This document shows, piece by piece, positions 1 through 8,623 of a stretch of DNA of 64,000 nucleotides (positions within the stretch are counted from its first letter, which is position 1; each line of letters begins with the position of its first letter). Under the pieces are notes generated by a model. It was not told the DNA's origin, did not search any database, and saw only the letters and a program-made list of their open reading frames with translations. The translations under genes were made by a program, and so were the position numbers. Source of the stretch: Microbacterium esteraromaticum (GTDB taxonomy: Bacteria > Actinomycetota > Actinomycetes > Actinomycetales > Microbacteriaceae); NCBI RefSeq assembly GCF_017303215.1, contig NZ_JAEMWU010000001.1:2170001-2234000 (forward strand). Reading direction: 5' to 3'.

Positions 1-764
1 GCGAATCGACCACGGTGCGCACCACGCTCGCCCAGTTGCAGCTCGCCGCTGGATCGTACGTCGACCCGGCCACGCGTTCGGCGGCCCGTGAGAAGGTGGC
101 CGACGGACTGTGGGCGCTTGCTCAGCAGGCAGAGTCCGGCAGCGACAGCCAGCTGCAGCTGGTGATGGCCTTCGCGAACTCCGCCACCACTGCCGAGCAC
201 GCTGGCATCATCGGACGCCTGCGCTCGGGTGAGGACACCCTGCCGGGGCTCGACGTCGACGCAGACCTCTCATGGCAGCTGCTCATCGGTCTGGCCGCGG
301 CGGGCGCCACCGACGCCACGACGATCGATGCGGCCCTCGCCGCCGACAACACGTCCAAGGGCGCCGAACTGGCCGCACAGGCTCGCGCGACCCTGCCGAC
401 GACGGCCGACAAGAAGGCCGCCTGGGCGTCGCTGATCGACAACGCCGACCAGCCCAACACGATCGTGCGCTCCACGGCATTCGGCTTCGTGCACCCCTCG
501 GGTGTCGACGTGCTCGGCGATTTCATCCAGCCGTACTTCGACATGCTGCTGCCGATCTGGGAGGGCCGCACCTACCAGATCGCCGATTACCTGGTCGTGG
601 GTCTGTACCCGCGCTCGCTCGCCAGCGTCGAGCTGCGTGACGCCACGCGTGCGTGGCTGTCCGACAACCAGGACGCCGCGCCCGCGCTGCGTCGACTGGT
701 GCACGAGAACCTCGCCGACGTCGAGCGTGCTCTCGCCGCGCAGAAGCGCGACGCCGACAGCTGA
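1..764 (+). CDS. pepN: Aminopeptidase N, C-terminal part (partial)
   Basis: This is the last ~250 residues of a large M1-family zinc aminopeptidase, which removes N-terminal residues from cytosolic peptides. The reading frame is open to the left edge of the window, so the start and the catalytic HEXXH/GAMEN part lie outside. What remains is the helical ERAP1_C-like domain, with recognisable late motifs such as STAFGFVHPSG and QPYFDMLLPIWEGR. The gene ends 17 bp before a strong hairpin. The family is clear from the C-terminal domain; the active site cannot be judged here. Confidence 0.9.
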   Translation, partial: ESTTVRTTLAQLQLAAGSYVDPATRSAAREKVADGLWALAQQAESGSDSQLQLVMAFANSATTAEHAGIIGRLRSGEDTLPGLDVDADLSWQLLIGLAAAGATDATTIDAALAADNTSKGAELAAQARATLPTTADKKAAWASLIDNADQPNTIVRSTAFGFVHPSGVDVLGDFIQPYFDMLLPIWEGRTYQIADYLVVGLYPRSLASVELRDATRAWLSDNQDAAPALRRLVHENLADVERALAAQKRDADS

Positions 765-781
765 CAGCTGACATCGACTCT

Positions 782-822
782 GAGGGGCTCTTTCCGCGTC
801 CAGCGCGCGGAAAGAGCCCCTC
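782..822. terminator. Perfect 17-bp hairpin after pepN
   Basis: The arms at 782-798 and 806-822 are perfectly complementary, with a 7-nt loop. The left arm begins GAGGGGCTC. There is no clear U-tract, which is common for actinobacterial terminators. It lies between pepN and the next promoter and presumably ends pepN transcription. Confidence 0.8.
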
Positions 823-837
823 ACTAGACTCAGGGAC

Positions 838-1920
838 ATGCTGCCCTTCCCCTTCACGACGGACCCCGAGGCGCCCGTCGACCTGGGCTTCTGGAACGAT
901 CTGTGGGAGTCGTCCGTTGCCGCGCTGAGCACGATCGGCGGAAAGCTGGCGCAGATCGCGATCATCATCGCCATCTGCGTCGCGTTGTCGTTCGTGCTGC
1001 GCCTGGTGATCAGACGCATCGTTCATCGGATCGTCAGCAACGCCAAGTCAAAAGCCGACGTCGCCGACACCGTGGCGCTGGAACGCTCACCGCTGGCAGA
1101 TATGCGTCTGGTGCAGCGCACGCGCACCCTCGGCACGATCCTGCAGAACATGGTCAACGTGATTCTGGTGATCGTCGCCCTGATCCTGATCGTCAGGGCC
1201 ATCGATCAGGACATCCTCGGTTCGCTGACGCTGATCACGGCCGCTATCGGTGCCGGTCTCGGCTTCGGCGCCCAGAACATCGTCAAGGATGTCCTCAACG
1301 GCATGTTCATCGTCGCCGAGGATCAGATCGGCATCGGCGACGTCGTCGATCTCGGCCTGGCCTCGGGCGTCGTCGAGTATGTCAGCGTGCGCATCACCCA
1401 GGTGCGCGATGTCAATGGCACGCTCTGGTACGTGCGCAACGGCGAGGTCACCCGCATCGGCAACATGTCGCAGGGCTGGGCACGCGCGATCGTCGACCTG
1501 GGTGTCGCCGCCGATGCCGATCTCGATCAGGTCGAGCAGACACTGCTGCACACCGCCGAAGAGCTCGCGAAGGACCCGAAGTGGCGCACCCGCGTGATCG
1601 AGGCGCCCGAGGTCTGGGGGCTGGAGTCGATCGACGGGGACGCACTGGTGGTGCGCGTCGTGCTGAAGACCAGGGCAAACGCCCGCGACGACGTCTCGCA
1701 GGAACTCCGCCGACGGTTGCGCACCGCGTTGCTGGCGCAGGAGGTCGCTGTACCGAGCATGGCCGCGGTCACCGTCACGGGGCCCGACAGTGCCCGCCGC
1801 GTAAGGGGAGCGAACCCGCCGATGACACGCCCCAACGCCATCACCGGCGTACCGCCGGTCGCCGAACGCGGCATCTGGCGTCGCAAGAAGTCCACTCCGC
1901 AGGAAGGCGAAACGCAATGA
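838..1920 (+). CDS. MscS-family mechanosensitive ion channel
   Basis: This 360-residue small-conductance mechanosensitive channel releases solutes on osmotic downshock and sits in the cell membrane. Three hydrophobic segments are visible, at about residues 38-60, 100-122 and 127-150. The last runs into the family's pore/beta-domain signature (GAGLGFGAQNIVKD, then QIGIGDVV). The C-terminal tail is basic and looks disordered. A TAGACT -10 element at 825-830 lies 7 nt before the ATG, so the transcript is probably leaderless. The stop overlaps the start of the globin gene (ATGA), which implies translational coupling. Confidence 0.9.
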   Translation: MLPFPFTTDPEAPVDLGFWNDLWESSVAALSTIGGKLAQIAIIIAICVALSFVLRLVIRRIVHRIVSNAKSKADVADTVALERSPLADMRLVQRTRTLGTILQNMVNVILVIVALILIVRAIDQDILGSLTLITAAIGAGLGFGAQNIVKDVLNGMFIVAEDQIGIGDVVDLGLASGVVEYVSVRITQVRDVNGTLWYVRNGEVTRIGNMSQGWARAIVDLGVAADADLDQVEQTLLHTAEELAKDPKWRTRVIEAPEVWGLESIDGDALVVRVVLKTRANARDDVSQELRRRLRTALLAQEVAVPSMAAVTVTGPDSARRVRGANPPMTRPNAITGVPPVAERGIWRRKKSTPQEGETQ

Positions 1921-2363
1921 CGTTCTACGACGAAGTCGGCGGCCACGACACGTTCCGACGCATCGTCGATGTGTTCTACCGCGAGGTCGCTCTCGATCCG
2001 GTACTCAAACCGATGTACCCCGAAGAGGACCTCGGCCCCGCCGCCGAACGACTCACGATGTTCCTGGAGCAGTACTGGGGTGGGCCGACGACGTACGGCG
2101 AGCGACGCGGGCATCCTCGGTTGCGGATGCGGCACGCGGCGTTCCACGTCGACCCGGATGCCCGTGATCGATGGCTCGCACATATGCGCACCGCTCTGGA
2201 CGAGGTGAAGTTGTCGCCTCTGCACGAAGCGACGCTGTGGGACTACCTGGAGCGGGCGGCGTATGCCATGGTGAACACGTTCGAGCCATCCGGCATCGGA
2301 CGCGGCCCGGCGGGCCGGACCACGCTTGAGCACCGCATCCCCACGGAGTCGACGGAGACCTGA
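1917..2363 (+). CDS. glbO: Group II truncated hemoglobin (GlbO-like)
   Basis: This 148-residue globin binds heme and O2/NO; actinobacterial members act in oxygen handling or NO and peroxide defence. The sequence has the family features: FYREV on helix B with Tyr21, the proximal His73 in RMRHAAF, and Trp86 in DRWLAHM. The ATG at 1917 overlaps the upstream channel stop by 4 bp, and the FAD dehydrogenase gene follows after 2 bp, so the three form one operon. The exact physiological ligand is not visible in the sequence. Confidence 0.9.
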   Translation: MTFYDEVGGHDTFRRIVDVFYREVALDPVLKPMYPEEDLGPAAERLTMFLEQYWGGPTTYGERRGHPRLRMRHAAFHVDPDARDRWLAHMRTALDEVKLSPLHEATLWDYLERAAYAMVNTFEPSGIGRGPAGRTTLEHRIPTESTET

Positions 2364-2365
2364 AG

Positions 2366-4027
2366 ATGACTGCAGCCAGTTCCCCAGCCACCGATGTACT
2401 CGTGATCGGATGGGGGCTGGCAGGCCTCACCGCGGCCAGCGAGGCGATCGCCGCGGGCAGACGCGTGACGATCATCGATCAGGAGGCGCGCGTCGACCTG
2501 GGTGGGCAGGCCTGGTGGTCGTTCGGTGGGCTGTTCCTGGTCGACTCACCCGAGCAGCGTCGCATGGGCATCAAGGATTCCCTGGATCTGGCACGGCAGG
2601 ACTGGTTCGGCAACGCCGGGTTCGACCGCCCCGAGGACGCATGGCCGCGGCGCTGGGCAGAGGCCTATCTGCAGTTCGCCGCGGGCGAGAAACGCAGCTG
2701 GTTGCGCGAGCGCGGAGTGGGGTTGTTCCCCGTGGTCGGCTGGGCCGAACGCGGCGGGAGCGGAGCGATCGGTCCCGGCAACTCCGTGCCACGGTTCCAC
2801 ATCACGTGGGGAACCGGCCCCGGCATCGTCGCGCCCTTCGCGGCGGCTGTCGAAGCGGGCGAGGCTGCTGGAAGGGTGACGGTTCTCCCCCGCCACCGCG
2901 TCACCGAGTTGCTCGTCGACGGCGGCGCGGTCGTCGGCGCACGCGGGTCAGTGCTCGCGCCGAGCGACACCCCGCGCGGGGTCGCATCGTCGCGCGAGCC
3001 GGTGGGCGAGTTCATGATCCGAGCGGATGCAACCATCGTGGCATCCGGTGGTATCGGCGGCGATCACGATCTGGTGCGCGCCGCGTGGCCCGCACGTCTG
3101 GGCACGCCGCCCGCCCACATGCTCACCGGGGTGCCGGCGTACGTCGACGGCTCGATGCACGCGGTATCGTCCGCGGCAGGCGCACGGCTGATCAATGGTG
3201 ACCGGATGTGGCACTACGTCGAGGGGATCGAGAACTGGGATCCGGTGTGGCCGGGCCATGGCATCCGCATCCTGCCCGGTCCGTCCTCGCTGTGGCTCGA
3301 TGCCACCGGCCGCAGACTGCCCGTCCCGCTGTACCCGGGCTTCGACACGCTGGGCACGCTCGCGCACCTGCGCACGACCGGGCACGACCACTCCTGGTTC
3401 GTCACGTCGTTGAAGGTGATCGAGAAGGAGTTCGCGCTCTCGGGCAGTGAGCAGAACCCCGACCTCACCGGCCGGGATCTGAAGCTGCTGGTGAAGTCCC
3501 GGCTGGCGAAGGGGCCCACCGGCCCGGTGCGGGCGTTCCTCGACGAGGGCGCCGATTTCATCGTCGAGGACGACCTCGAGGCGTTGCTCGCTCGCATGCG
3601 ATCAACGCCCGGTGGCGACGTCCTCGATGTGGATCGTGCGCGCGACGAGGTCACGGCGCGTGACCGCGAGATCGACAACGACTTCACCAAAGACGCCCAG
3701 ATCGCCATGCTGCGCTCCATGCGCGGATATCGCGGCGACCGGCTGATCCGCACCGCGGCACCGCACCGTCTGCAAGATCCCGCGGCCGGGCCGATGGTCG
3801 CCGTGCGCCTGCATGTGCTGACCCGTAAATCGCTCGGCGGGATCGAGACCGACCTGGAGGGACGCGCCCTCGGCGCCGATGGCGTGCCGGTCCCCGGCCT
3901 GTACGCGGCGGGCGAGGCCGCCGGTTTCGGTGGCGGCGGCGTGCACGGCTATCGCGCGCTGGAAGGAACGTTCCTGGGCGGATGCTTGTTCTCGGGCCGG
4001 CAGGCGGGGCGTGCGGCCTCGCGTTAG
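2366..4027 (+). CDS. FAD-binding dehydrogenase (KstD/fumarate reductase-like)
   Basis: This 553-residue flavoprotein has an N-terminal dinucleotide fold (VIGWGLAGLTAA, residues 13-24) and the matching C-terminal FAD segment (LYAAGEAAGFGGGGVHGYRALEG). The domain plan is that of 3-ketosteroid-delta1-dehydrogenase and flavoprotein fumarate reductase subunits. Members of this subgroup are usually annotated only as FAD-binding dehydrogenases, and the substrate is unknown. It is the last gene of the mscS-glbO operon and overlaps the convergent gene on the other strand by 4 bp. Confidence 0.85.
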   Translation: MTAASSPATDVLVIGWGLAGLTAASEAIAAGRRVTIIDQEARVDLGGQAWWSFGGLFLVDSPEQRRMGIKDSLDLARQDWFGNAGFDRPEDAWPRRWAEAYLQFAAGEKRSWLRERGVGLFPVVGWAERGGSGAIGPGNSVPRFHITWGTGPGIVAPFAAAVEAGEAAGRVTVLPRHRVTELLVDGGAVVGARGSVLAPSDTPRGVASSREPVGEFMIRADATIVASGGIGGDHDLVRAAWPARLGTPPAHMLTGVPAYVDGSMHAVSSAAGARLINGDRMWHYVEGIENWDPVWPGHGIRILPGPSSLWLDATGRRLPVPLYPGFDTLGTLAHLRTTGHDHSWFVTSLKVIEKEFALSGSEQNPDLTGRDLKLLVKSRLAKGPTGPVRAFLDEGADFIVEDDLEALLARMRSTPGGDVLDVDRARDEVTARDREIDNDFTKDAQIAMLRSMRGYRGDRLIRTAAPHRLQDPAAGPMVAVRLHVLTRKSLGGIETDLEGRALGADGVPVPGLYAAGEAAGFGGGGVHGYRALEGTFLGGCLFSGRQAGRAASR

Positions 4028-4725
4028 GCTCCCACCGCAGTACCGGTCCCCCGGACAGCGGTCAGGCCCGTCACGGCCGGCCCTCGGCTGAGAATGTGCC
4101 CGCGCGCGAAGGCCAGGCGTGTCCAGCGGCCCGAGCGCGTGACGCGCACCTGCTCACCCTCCCGTGTGACGGCCGTGCCCATGCGGTCGGAGGCGATGAA
4201 CCCGAACGCGTGGGCGGCGAAGGCCACACCGCGCGGCAGGCCCAGGAGGTCCTCATCGGGCTCTCCCCATACCCGCGAACGCAGCGCGCGCACGGCGTCC
4301 TCCCCGGCGCCCGGTGTGGTGCCGCGAGCGACGGCCGAAATGCCCCACTGCGCGCGGTCGCCGATGATGCGGTCGGACAGCTCTCCGATCAGCTCCCAGC
4401 CGTCGCGCGGCGGTGAGACGCCCGCCCAAGCCGGCGCCCTGCCGGTCTCGGGCAATGCGACCTCGGCGGGCGACGCTCCCGGTGAGAGCTCGTCGACGAC
4501 GATGTCGCAGCGCAGCTCGGGGTCGGCACGCACGATGCGCATCGCCAGAACCGTCGGCGTCTGATCGAGGAATCCCTGCGGTGCCAGCGCGGCGGCCGTC
4601 ACCACGAGGATGCCGTCGGCGGCCTGAAGGCGCACTCCTTCCGCGGATGCCGTGGCGGCGCGCCCGGCGAAGGTCAGCACATCACGTGCCGTGTCGGCAT
4701 CGGAGAGAACGAGAGGTCTGGTCAC
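4024..4725 (-). CDS. Hypothetical protein of unknown function
   Basis: I do not recognise this 233-residue product. It has no signal peptide or membrane segment and no Cys-rich motif, and it looks like a soluble alpha/beta protein rich in Ala, Val and Arg. The start is GTG at 4725; a TAGTTT -10 on the minus strand at 4733-4738 lies 7 nt upstream, so translation is probably leaderless. It is divergent from tesB and shares an overlapping -10 with it. Codon use matches its neighbours, so there is no sign of recent transfer. Confidence 0.7.
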   Translation of the reverse strand: MTRPLVLSDADTARDVLTFAGRAATASAEGVRLQAADGILVVTAAALAPQGFLDQTPTVLAMRIVRADPELRCDIVVDELSPGASPAEVALPETGRAPAWAGVSPPRDGWELIGELSDRIIGDRAQWGISAVARGTTPGAGEDAVRALRSRVWGEPDEDLLGLPRGVAFAAHAFGFIASDRMGTAVTREGEQVRVTRSGRWTRLAFARGHILSRGPAVTGLTAVRGTGTAVGA

Positions 4726-4731
4726 TCCTTC

Positions 4732-4738
4732 TAAACTA
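4732..4738. promoter_or_regulatory. Overlapping divergent -10 elements (tesB and GTG4725 gene)
   Basis: On the plus strand TAAACT (4732-4737) is 6 nt before the tesB ATG. On the minus strand TAGTTT (4733-4738) is 7 nt before the GTG at 4725. The two hexamers are nearly superimposed, which puts the predicted transcription starts about 19 bp apart. This geometry is expected for a bidirectional promoter with a symmetrical -10. Confidence 0.55.
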
Positions 4739-4743
4739 GTCGG

Positions 4744-5616
4744 ATGACCGCCGACGAGCCCGCCCGCAGATCCGTCGACGCGCTGTTATCGGTGCTCGAC
4801 CTGACCTCGTCCGGTGCCCGCACCACGGAAGACATCTTCACCGGCAGCTCGCAGCCGATGCCGACCGGTCGCGTGTATGGCGGTCAGGTGCTGGCACAAT
4901 CACTCATCGCGACCGAACGGACGCTCCCCGAAGAGCGCGCGGTCCACTCGATGCACGGCTACTTCCTGCGCCCCGGCGACGCCACCCAAGGCATCACGTT
5001 CTCGGTCGATCGCATTCACGACGGCCGCTCATTCTCGACACGGCGGGCGCAGGCGTTCCAGGGCGGTCTGCCGATCTTCTCGATGATCGCCTCATTCCAG
5101 GACGCCGGTCCCGGCATCGAGCACGCCGAGCCCATGCCCACCGGCATCCCGGCACCCGAGGACGTCGAGTCGAGCGATGCCATCCTCGACGCCGGCGCAC
5201 TGCTCGGGGTGCGCCCCGTCGACATCCGGCATGTCGAGGGCCCCATCTACCAGCAGGCGGCGCAGGCGCACGTGGCGCAGCAGGCGGTCTGGGTGCGTAT
5301 GCGCGCGCCGCTGCCCGATGACCCACGTGTGCACCGGGCAGCACTCGCGTACCTCAGCGACTTGACGATCCAGGAGTCGATCCTGCGACGTCACGGCGTC
5401 AGCTGGAATCTGAAGGGGCTGAAGGTCGCGAGCCTCGACCACGCAATGTGGTGGCACCGCCCCGGCCGAGCCGACGATTGGCTGCTCTACGTGCAGTCAT
5501 CCCCCAACGCGCGCGGCGGACGCGGACTCGCTCAGGGACGCATCTACAGCCGTGACGGCGTACTGGTGGCGACGGTCGCGCAAGAGATCATGGTGCGGGT
5601 GCCGCAGAGCGACTGA
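4744..5616 (+). CDS. tesB: Acyl-CoA thioesterase II
   Basis: This 290-residue enzyme hydrolyses acyl-CoA to free acid and CoA. It has the double-hotdog layout of the TesB family: an N-terminal half with RVYGGQVLAQSL and HSMHGYFLRPGD, and a C-terminal half ending LDHAMWWHRPGRADDWLLY with ARGGRGLAQGRIY. Length and motifs are typical. Translation probably starts at the first base of the transcript (TAAACT at 4732-4737, then 6 nt, then ATG). A second, single-hotdog thioesterase lies convergently just downstream. Confidence 0.92.
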   Translation: MTADEPARRSVDALLSVLDLTSSGARTTEDIFTGSSQPMPTGRVYGGQVLAQSLIATERTLPEERAVHSMHGYFLRPGDATQGITFSVDRIHDGRSFSTRRAQAFQGGLPIFSMIASFQDAGPGIEHAEPMPTGIPAPEDVESSDAILDAGALLGVRPVDIRHVEGPIYQQAAQAHVAQQAVWVRMRAPLPDDPRVHRAALAYLSDLTIQESILRRHGVSWNLKGLKVASLDHAMWWHRPGRADDWLLYVQSSPNARGGRGLAQGRIYSRDGVLVATVAQEIMVRVPQSD

Positions 5617-5618
5617 GT

Positions 5619-5651
5619 CACCGCCGCCAGCACATGCCCGTGCAGGCGGTG
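5619..5651. terminator. Convergent hairpin between two thioesterase genes
   Basis: CACCGCC at 5619-5625 pairs with GGCGGTG at 5645-5651, with an inner GCAC/GTGC stem (5630-5633, 5640-5643). It fills the 35-bp gap between convergent genes and could terminate both. No U-tract is present. Confidence 0.5.
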
Positions 5652-6119
5652 TCAGCGGTGCTGGTATGCGATGGGCTCGCCGACGTACGGCTCCCACGCG
5701 GCGCGCATCTCAGGGCTCAGCCGCACCGGACGGCCGGTGACGGCATCCACGAGCACGATCACCGCAGTCGACCGGGCGTACAACACGCGCTCGTCGCTCT
5801 CGGCGTGACTGAACACGTCATAGCAGACCTGCAGGCTCGAACCGCCGAGCTTGCCGAACCACATCTCGACATCCAACGGACGCCGCTGGTACGGCACCGG
5901 CGCGAGGTACTCGATCTCCTGCCGGGCGATCAGGGTGAGCACACCCTGATCGACCCCGGTGGAGAGTACGGCGGTGTCGGGGGCCTGCTCCCCCGGCTCG
6001 GGCTGCCAGAAGGCGCGCACGCGCGCCTCTTCGAGCAGCTTGAGCATGGAGGTGTTGTTGACGTGGTTGAACGCGTCGAGGTCTCCCCACCGCAGGTGGA
6101 TGGGAATGTGCAGGCGCAT
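5652..6119 (-). CDS. Hotdog-fold acyl-CoA thioesterase (4HBT type)
   Basis: This 155-residue single-hotdog protein has the signature WGDLDAFNHVNN near the N-terminus (residues 11-22), with Asp13/Asp15 as catalytic candidates and a following LLEEARVRAFW helix. It resembles 4-hydroxybenzoyl-CoA/YbgC-type thioesterases. The exact acyl substrate cannot be inferred. It lies downstream of ettA on the same strand, separated by 93 bp containing a possible hairpin, so it may have its own transcript. Confidence 0.85.
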   Translation of the reverse strand: MRLHIPIHLRWGDLDAFNHVNNTSMLKLLEEARVRAFWQPEPGEQAPDTAVLSTGVDQGVLTLIARQEIEYLAPVPYQRRPLDVEMWFGKLGGSSLQVCYDVFSHAESDERVLYARSTAVIVLVDAVTGRPVRLSPEMRAAWEPYVGEPIAYQHR

Positions 6120-6154
6120 GGGGTTCGCTTTCTCAGAACGTCAGTCGGCGGCGG

Positions 6155-6206
6155 GCCCCACGCCCCCGAGGCTCCGGGGAGCGCGAAGCGATGCCCGGAG
6201 TGGGGC
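6155..6206 (-). terminator. Possible terminator after ettA
   Basis: GCCCCAC at 6155-6161 and GTGGGGC at 6200-6206 form the outer arms around a very GC-rich insert that can fold further. It sits just past the ettA stop. It is weaker evidence than the perfect hairpins elsewhere in the window. Confidence 0.35.
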
Positions 6207-6212
6207 GAGGGA

Positions 6213-7892
6213 TCAGTCGCGCGTGAGCTTGCGGTGGGTCGTGCGGTGCGGGCGCGCAGCCTCGGGGCCCATGCGCTCGATCTTGTTCGCCTCGTAGGCC
6301 TCGAAGTTACCCTCGAACCAGTGCCACTGAGCAGGGTTCTCATCGGTGCCCTCGTAGGCGAGGATGTGCGTGGCAATGCGGTCGAGGAACCACCGGTCGT
6401 GGGTGATGACCACGGCGCAACCGGGGAACTCCAGCAACGCGTTCTCCAGCGAGCTGAGGGTCTCGACGTCGAGGTCGTTGGTCGGCTCGTCGAGCAGCAG
6501 CAGGTTGCCACCCTCCTTGAGGGTCAGCGCGAGGTTCAGTCGGTTGCGCTCTCCACCCGAGAGCACGCCGGCCTTCTTCTGCTGGTCCGGTCCCTTGAAG
6601 CCGAACTTCGACACGTAGGCGCGCGAGGGGATCTCAGTCTTGCCGACGGTGATGAAGTCGAGTCCGTCCGAGACGACCTCCCACAGCGTCTTGTTGGGGT
6701 CGATGTTCCCGCGCGACTGGTCGACGTAGCTGATCTTGACCGTCTCACCGATCTTCAGGTCGCCGCCGTCGAGCGGCTCCAGTCCGACGATTGTCTTGAA
6801 CAGGGTCGTCTTTCCGACACCGTTGGGACCGATGACGCCGACGATGCCGTTCGGGGGCAGGCTGAAGCCCAAACCGTCGATCAGCTTGCGGTCGCCGAAG
6901 CCCTTCTGCAGGTTCTTCGCCTCGATGACGACGTTGCCCAGTCGCGGCCCTGCCGGGATCTGGATCTCTTCGAAATCAAGCTTGCGGGTGCGCTCGGCCT
7001 CGGCCGCCATCTCTTCGTAGCGGGCCAGACGTGCCTTCGACTTCGTCTGACGGCCCTTCGCGCTGGAGCGGACCCACTCCAGCTCGTCCTTGAGGCGCTT
7101 GGCAAGCTTGGCGTCCTTCTTGCCCTGGATGTCGAGGCGCTCGGCCTTCTTCTCCAGGTAGGTCGAGTAGTTACCCTCGTAGCCGATCAGGCGGCCGCGG
7201 TCGACCTCGGCGATCCACTCGGCCACGTTGTCGAGGAAGTACCGGTCGTGGGTGATCGCGATAACGGCGCCCTTGTAGTCCTTGAGGTGCTGCTCGAGCC
7301 ACAGCACGCTCTCGGCGTCGAGGTGGTTGGTGGGCTCATCGAGCAACAGCAGGTCGGGCTTCTGCAGCAGCAGCTTCGCCAGTGCGACACGACGCTTCTC
7401 ACCACCCGAGAGCGGACCGATCGGCGCGTCCGCCGGCGGGGTGCGCAGGGCATCCATCGCCTGCTCGAGCTGCGAGTCGAGGTCCCAGCCGTCGGCGGCG
7501 TCGATCTCTTCCTGCAGCACACCCATCTCGGCCAGCAGCGAGTCGAAGTCGGCGTCGGGATCGGCCATCAGCGCCGAGATCTCGTTGAACCGGTCGACCT
7601 TGGCCTTGATGGCCACGCCGTCCTGAATGTTCTCGATCACGGTCTTGGTCTCGTCGAGCTCGGGCTCCTGCATCAGGATGCCGACGCTGAAGCCGGGGGT
7701 GAGCTTGGCCTCACCGTTGGAGGGCGTGTCGAGGCCCGCCATGATCTTGAGGATCGTCGACTTACCGGCACCGTTCGGGCCCACCATGCCGATCTTCGCT
7801 CCGGGCAGGAACGCCATGGTCACGTCGTCCAGGATGAGCTTGTCGCCCACAGCCTTGCGGGCTCGCACCATGGAATAGATGTACTCGGCCAC
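6213..7892 (-). CDS. ettA: ABC-F ATPase, energy-dependent translational throttle protein
   Basis: This 559-residue protein has two ABC domains and no membrane part. In characterised EttA the protein binds the ribosomal E site and gates entry into elongation according to the ATP/ADP ratio. Walker A motifs GPNGAGKS (residues 38-45) and GPNGVGKT, two LSGGE signatures and the LLLDEPTNHLD/LLLDEPTNDLD Walker B motifs are all visible, with the basic linker between them. The start is GTG at 7892, with AAGGAG about 8 nt upstream. The N-terminal MAEYIYSMVRARK is typical of EttA. Confidence 0.95.
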   Translation of the reverse strand: MAEYIYSMVRARKAVGDKLILDDVTMAFLPGAKIGMVGPNGAGKSTILKIMAGLDTPSNGEAKLTPGFSVGILMQEPELDETKTVIENIQDGVAIKAKVDRFNEISALMADPDADFDSLLAEMGVLQEEIDAADGWDLDSQLEQAMDALRTPPADAPIGPLSGGEKRRVALAKLLLQKPDLLLLDEPTNHLDAESVLWLEQHLKDYKGAVIAITHDRYFLDNVAEWIAEVDRGRLIGYEGNYSTYLEKKAERLDIQGKKDAKLAKRLKDELEWVRSSAKGRQTKSKARLARYEEMAAEAERTRKLDFEEIQIPAGPRLGNVVIEAKNLQKGFGDRKLIDGLGFSLPPNGIVGVIGPNGVGKTTLFKTIVGLEPLDGGDLKIGETVKISYVDQSRGNIDPNKTLWEVVSDGLDFITVGKTEIPSRAYVSKFGFKGPDQQKKAGVLSGGERNRLNLALTLKEGGNLLLLDEPTNDLDVETLSSLENALLEFPGCAVVITHDRWFLDRIATHILAYEGTDENPAQWHWFEGNFEAYEANKIERMGPEAARPHRTTHRKLTRD

Positions 7893-8000
7893 GAAGCAGC
7901 TCTCCTTCTGTCAGCAGGCACGCGGAAAAGACCCCCGGGAGGATCGACTCTCCAGCCTACCGGTCTTCGCGGGCGCTCGAGGCAGAGACGAGGTACGCGA

Positions 8001-8531
8001 TCACCAGTCGATCGGCCGCGTCTGCCCGATCAGGCAGCGCCCCTCGGCGAGTTGCGGCATGACCGCGGTCACCGGTTCACCTGTGGACGGCCCGACCTGG
8101 CCGATGAGGCACTCGCTCTCACCCCACGCGACTGAGAACTGCAGGCTCTCCGCGGGGTTGCCGACCGTACTCATGTCAGCGGTCACCTGCATGTGCTCGC
8201 GCAGGAACCCGACTGCCACCAGTGCGTCGATGTACGCTCGCCCCGACGAACGCTGGTCGCTGGCCCACACCTGGGCCGTGACCTGCGCGAACAGCGGCAG
8301 GTTATCGGCGGCGGTCCCGTCCGGAACCGGCTGCGACGCCTGAGCGTCCGACTCGTCGCCCTCAACGGGCGGGCTCGGCACGGACGTCGCCACCGGTGCC
8401 GGTTCGGAAGCGGTCAGCCAGGGCAGAGCGCCGCACCCGACGAGAAGACCGCTGAGCGCGACGATGCTCACCGCGAACGACACGACCGAACGTCGCGGAC
8501 GGGCGGCGGAAGCAGTTGACCCTCGGAGCAC
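8001..8531 (-). CDS. Putative lipoprotein of unknown function
   Basis: This is a secreted 176-residue protein with a basic N-terminus, one hydrophobic stretch (VVSFAVSIVALSGLL) and a lipobox LVGC, followed by a Pro/Ser/Glu-rich linker. The mature domain has two Cys (ECLIG and RCLIG) that could form a disulfide. I chose GTG at 8531 because a TAGACT -10 (8539-8544, minus strand) lies 7 nt upstream, the leaderless arrangement common here; longer in-frame starts exist but would read through that element. The function is not recognised. Confidence 0.7.
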   Translation of the reverse strand: MLRGSTASAARPRRSVVSFAVSIVALSGLLVGCGALPWLTASEPAPVATSVPSPPVEGDESDAQASQPVPDGTAADNLPLFAQVTAQVWASDQRSSGRAYIDALVAVGFLREHMQVTADMSTVGNPAESLQFSVAWGESECLIGQVGPSTGEPVTAVMPQLAEGRCLIGQTRPIDW

Positions 8532-8623
8532 GCTCTGAAGTCTAGGCGCGTTCACGGGACCGACCGCTTCCGCGATGCGCCGACTCGCACTGCACACGGG
8601 CCGGCGCACCCGCGTCGCCGCAT

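Noticed and set aside
5634..8135. Open frame of 833 codons on the plus strand opposite ettA
   Set aside because: It is antisense to clearly coding ettA and the thioesterase gene, has an Arg/Val/Leu-skewed composition typical of high-GC shadow frames, and shows no domain.
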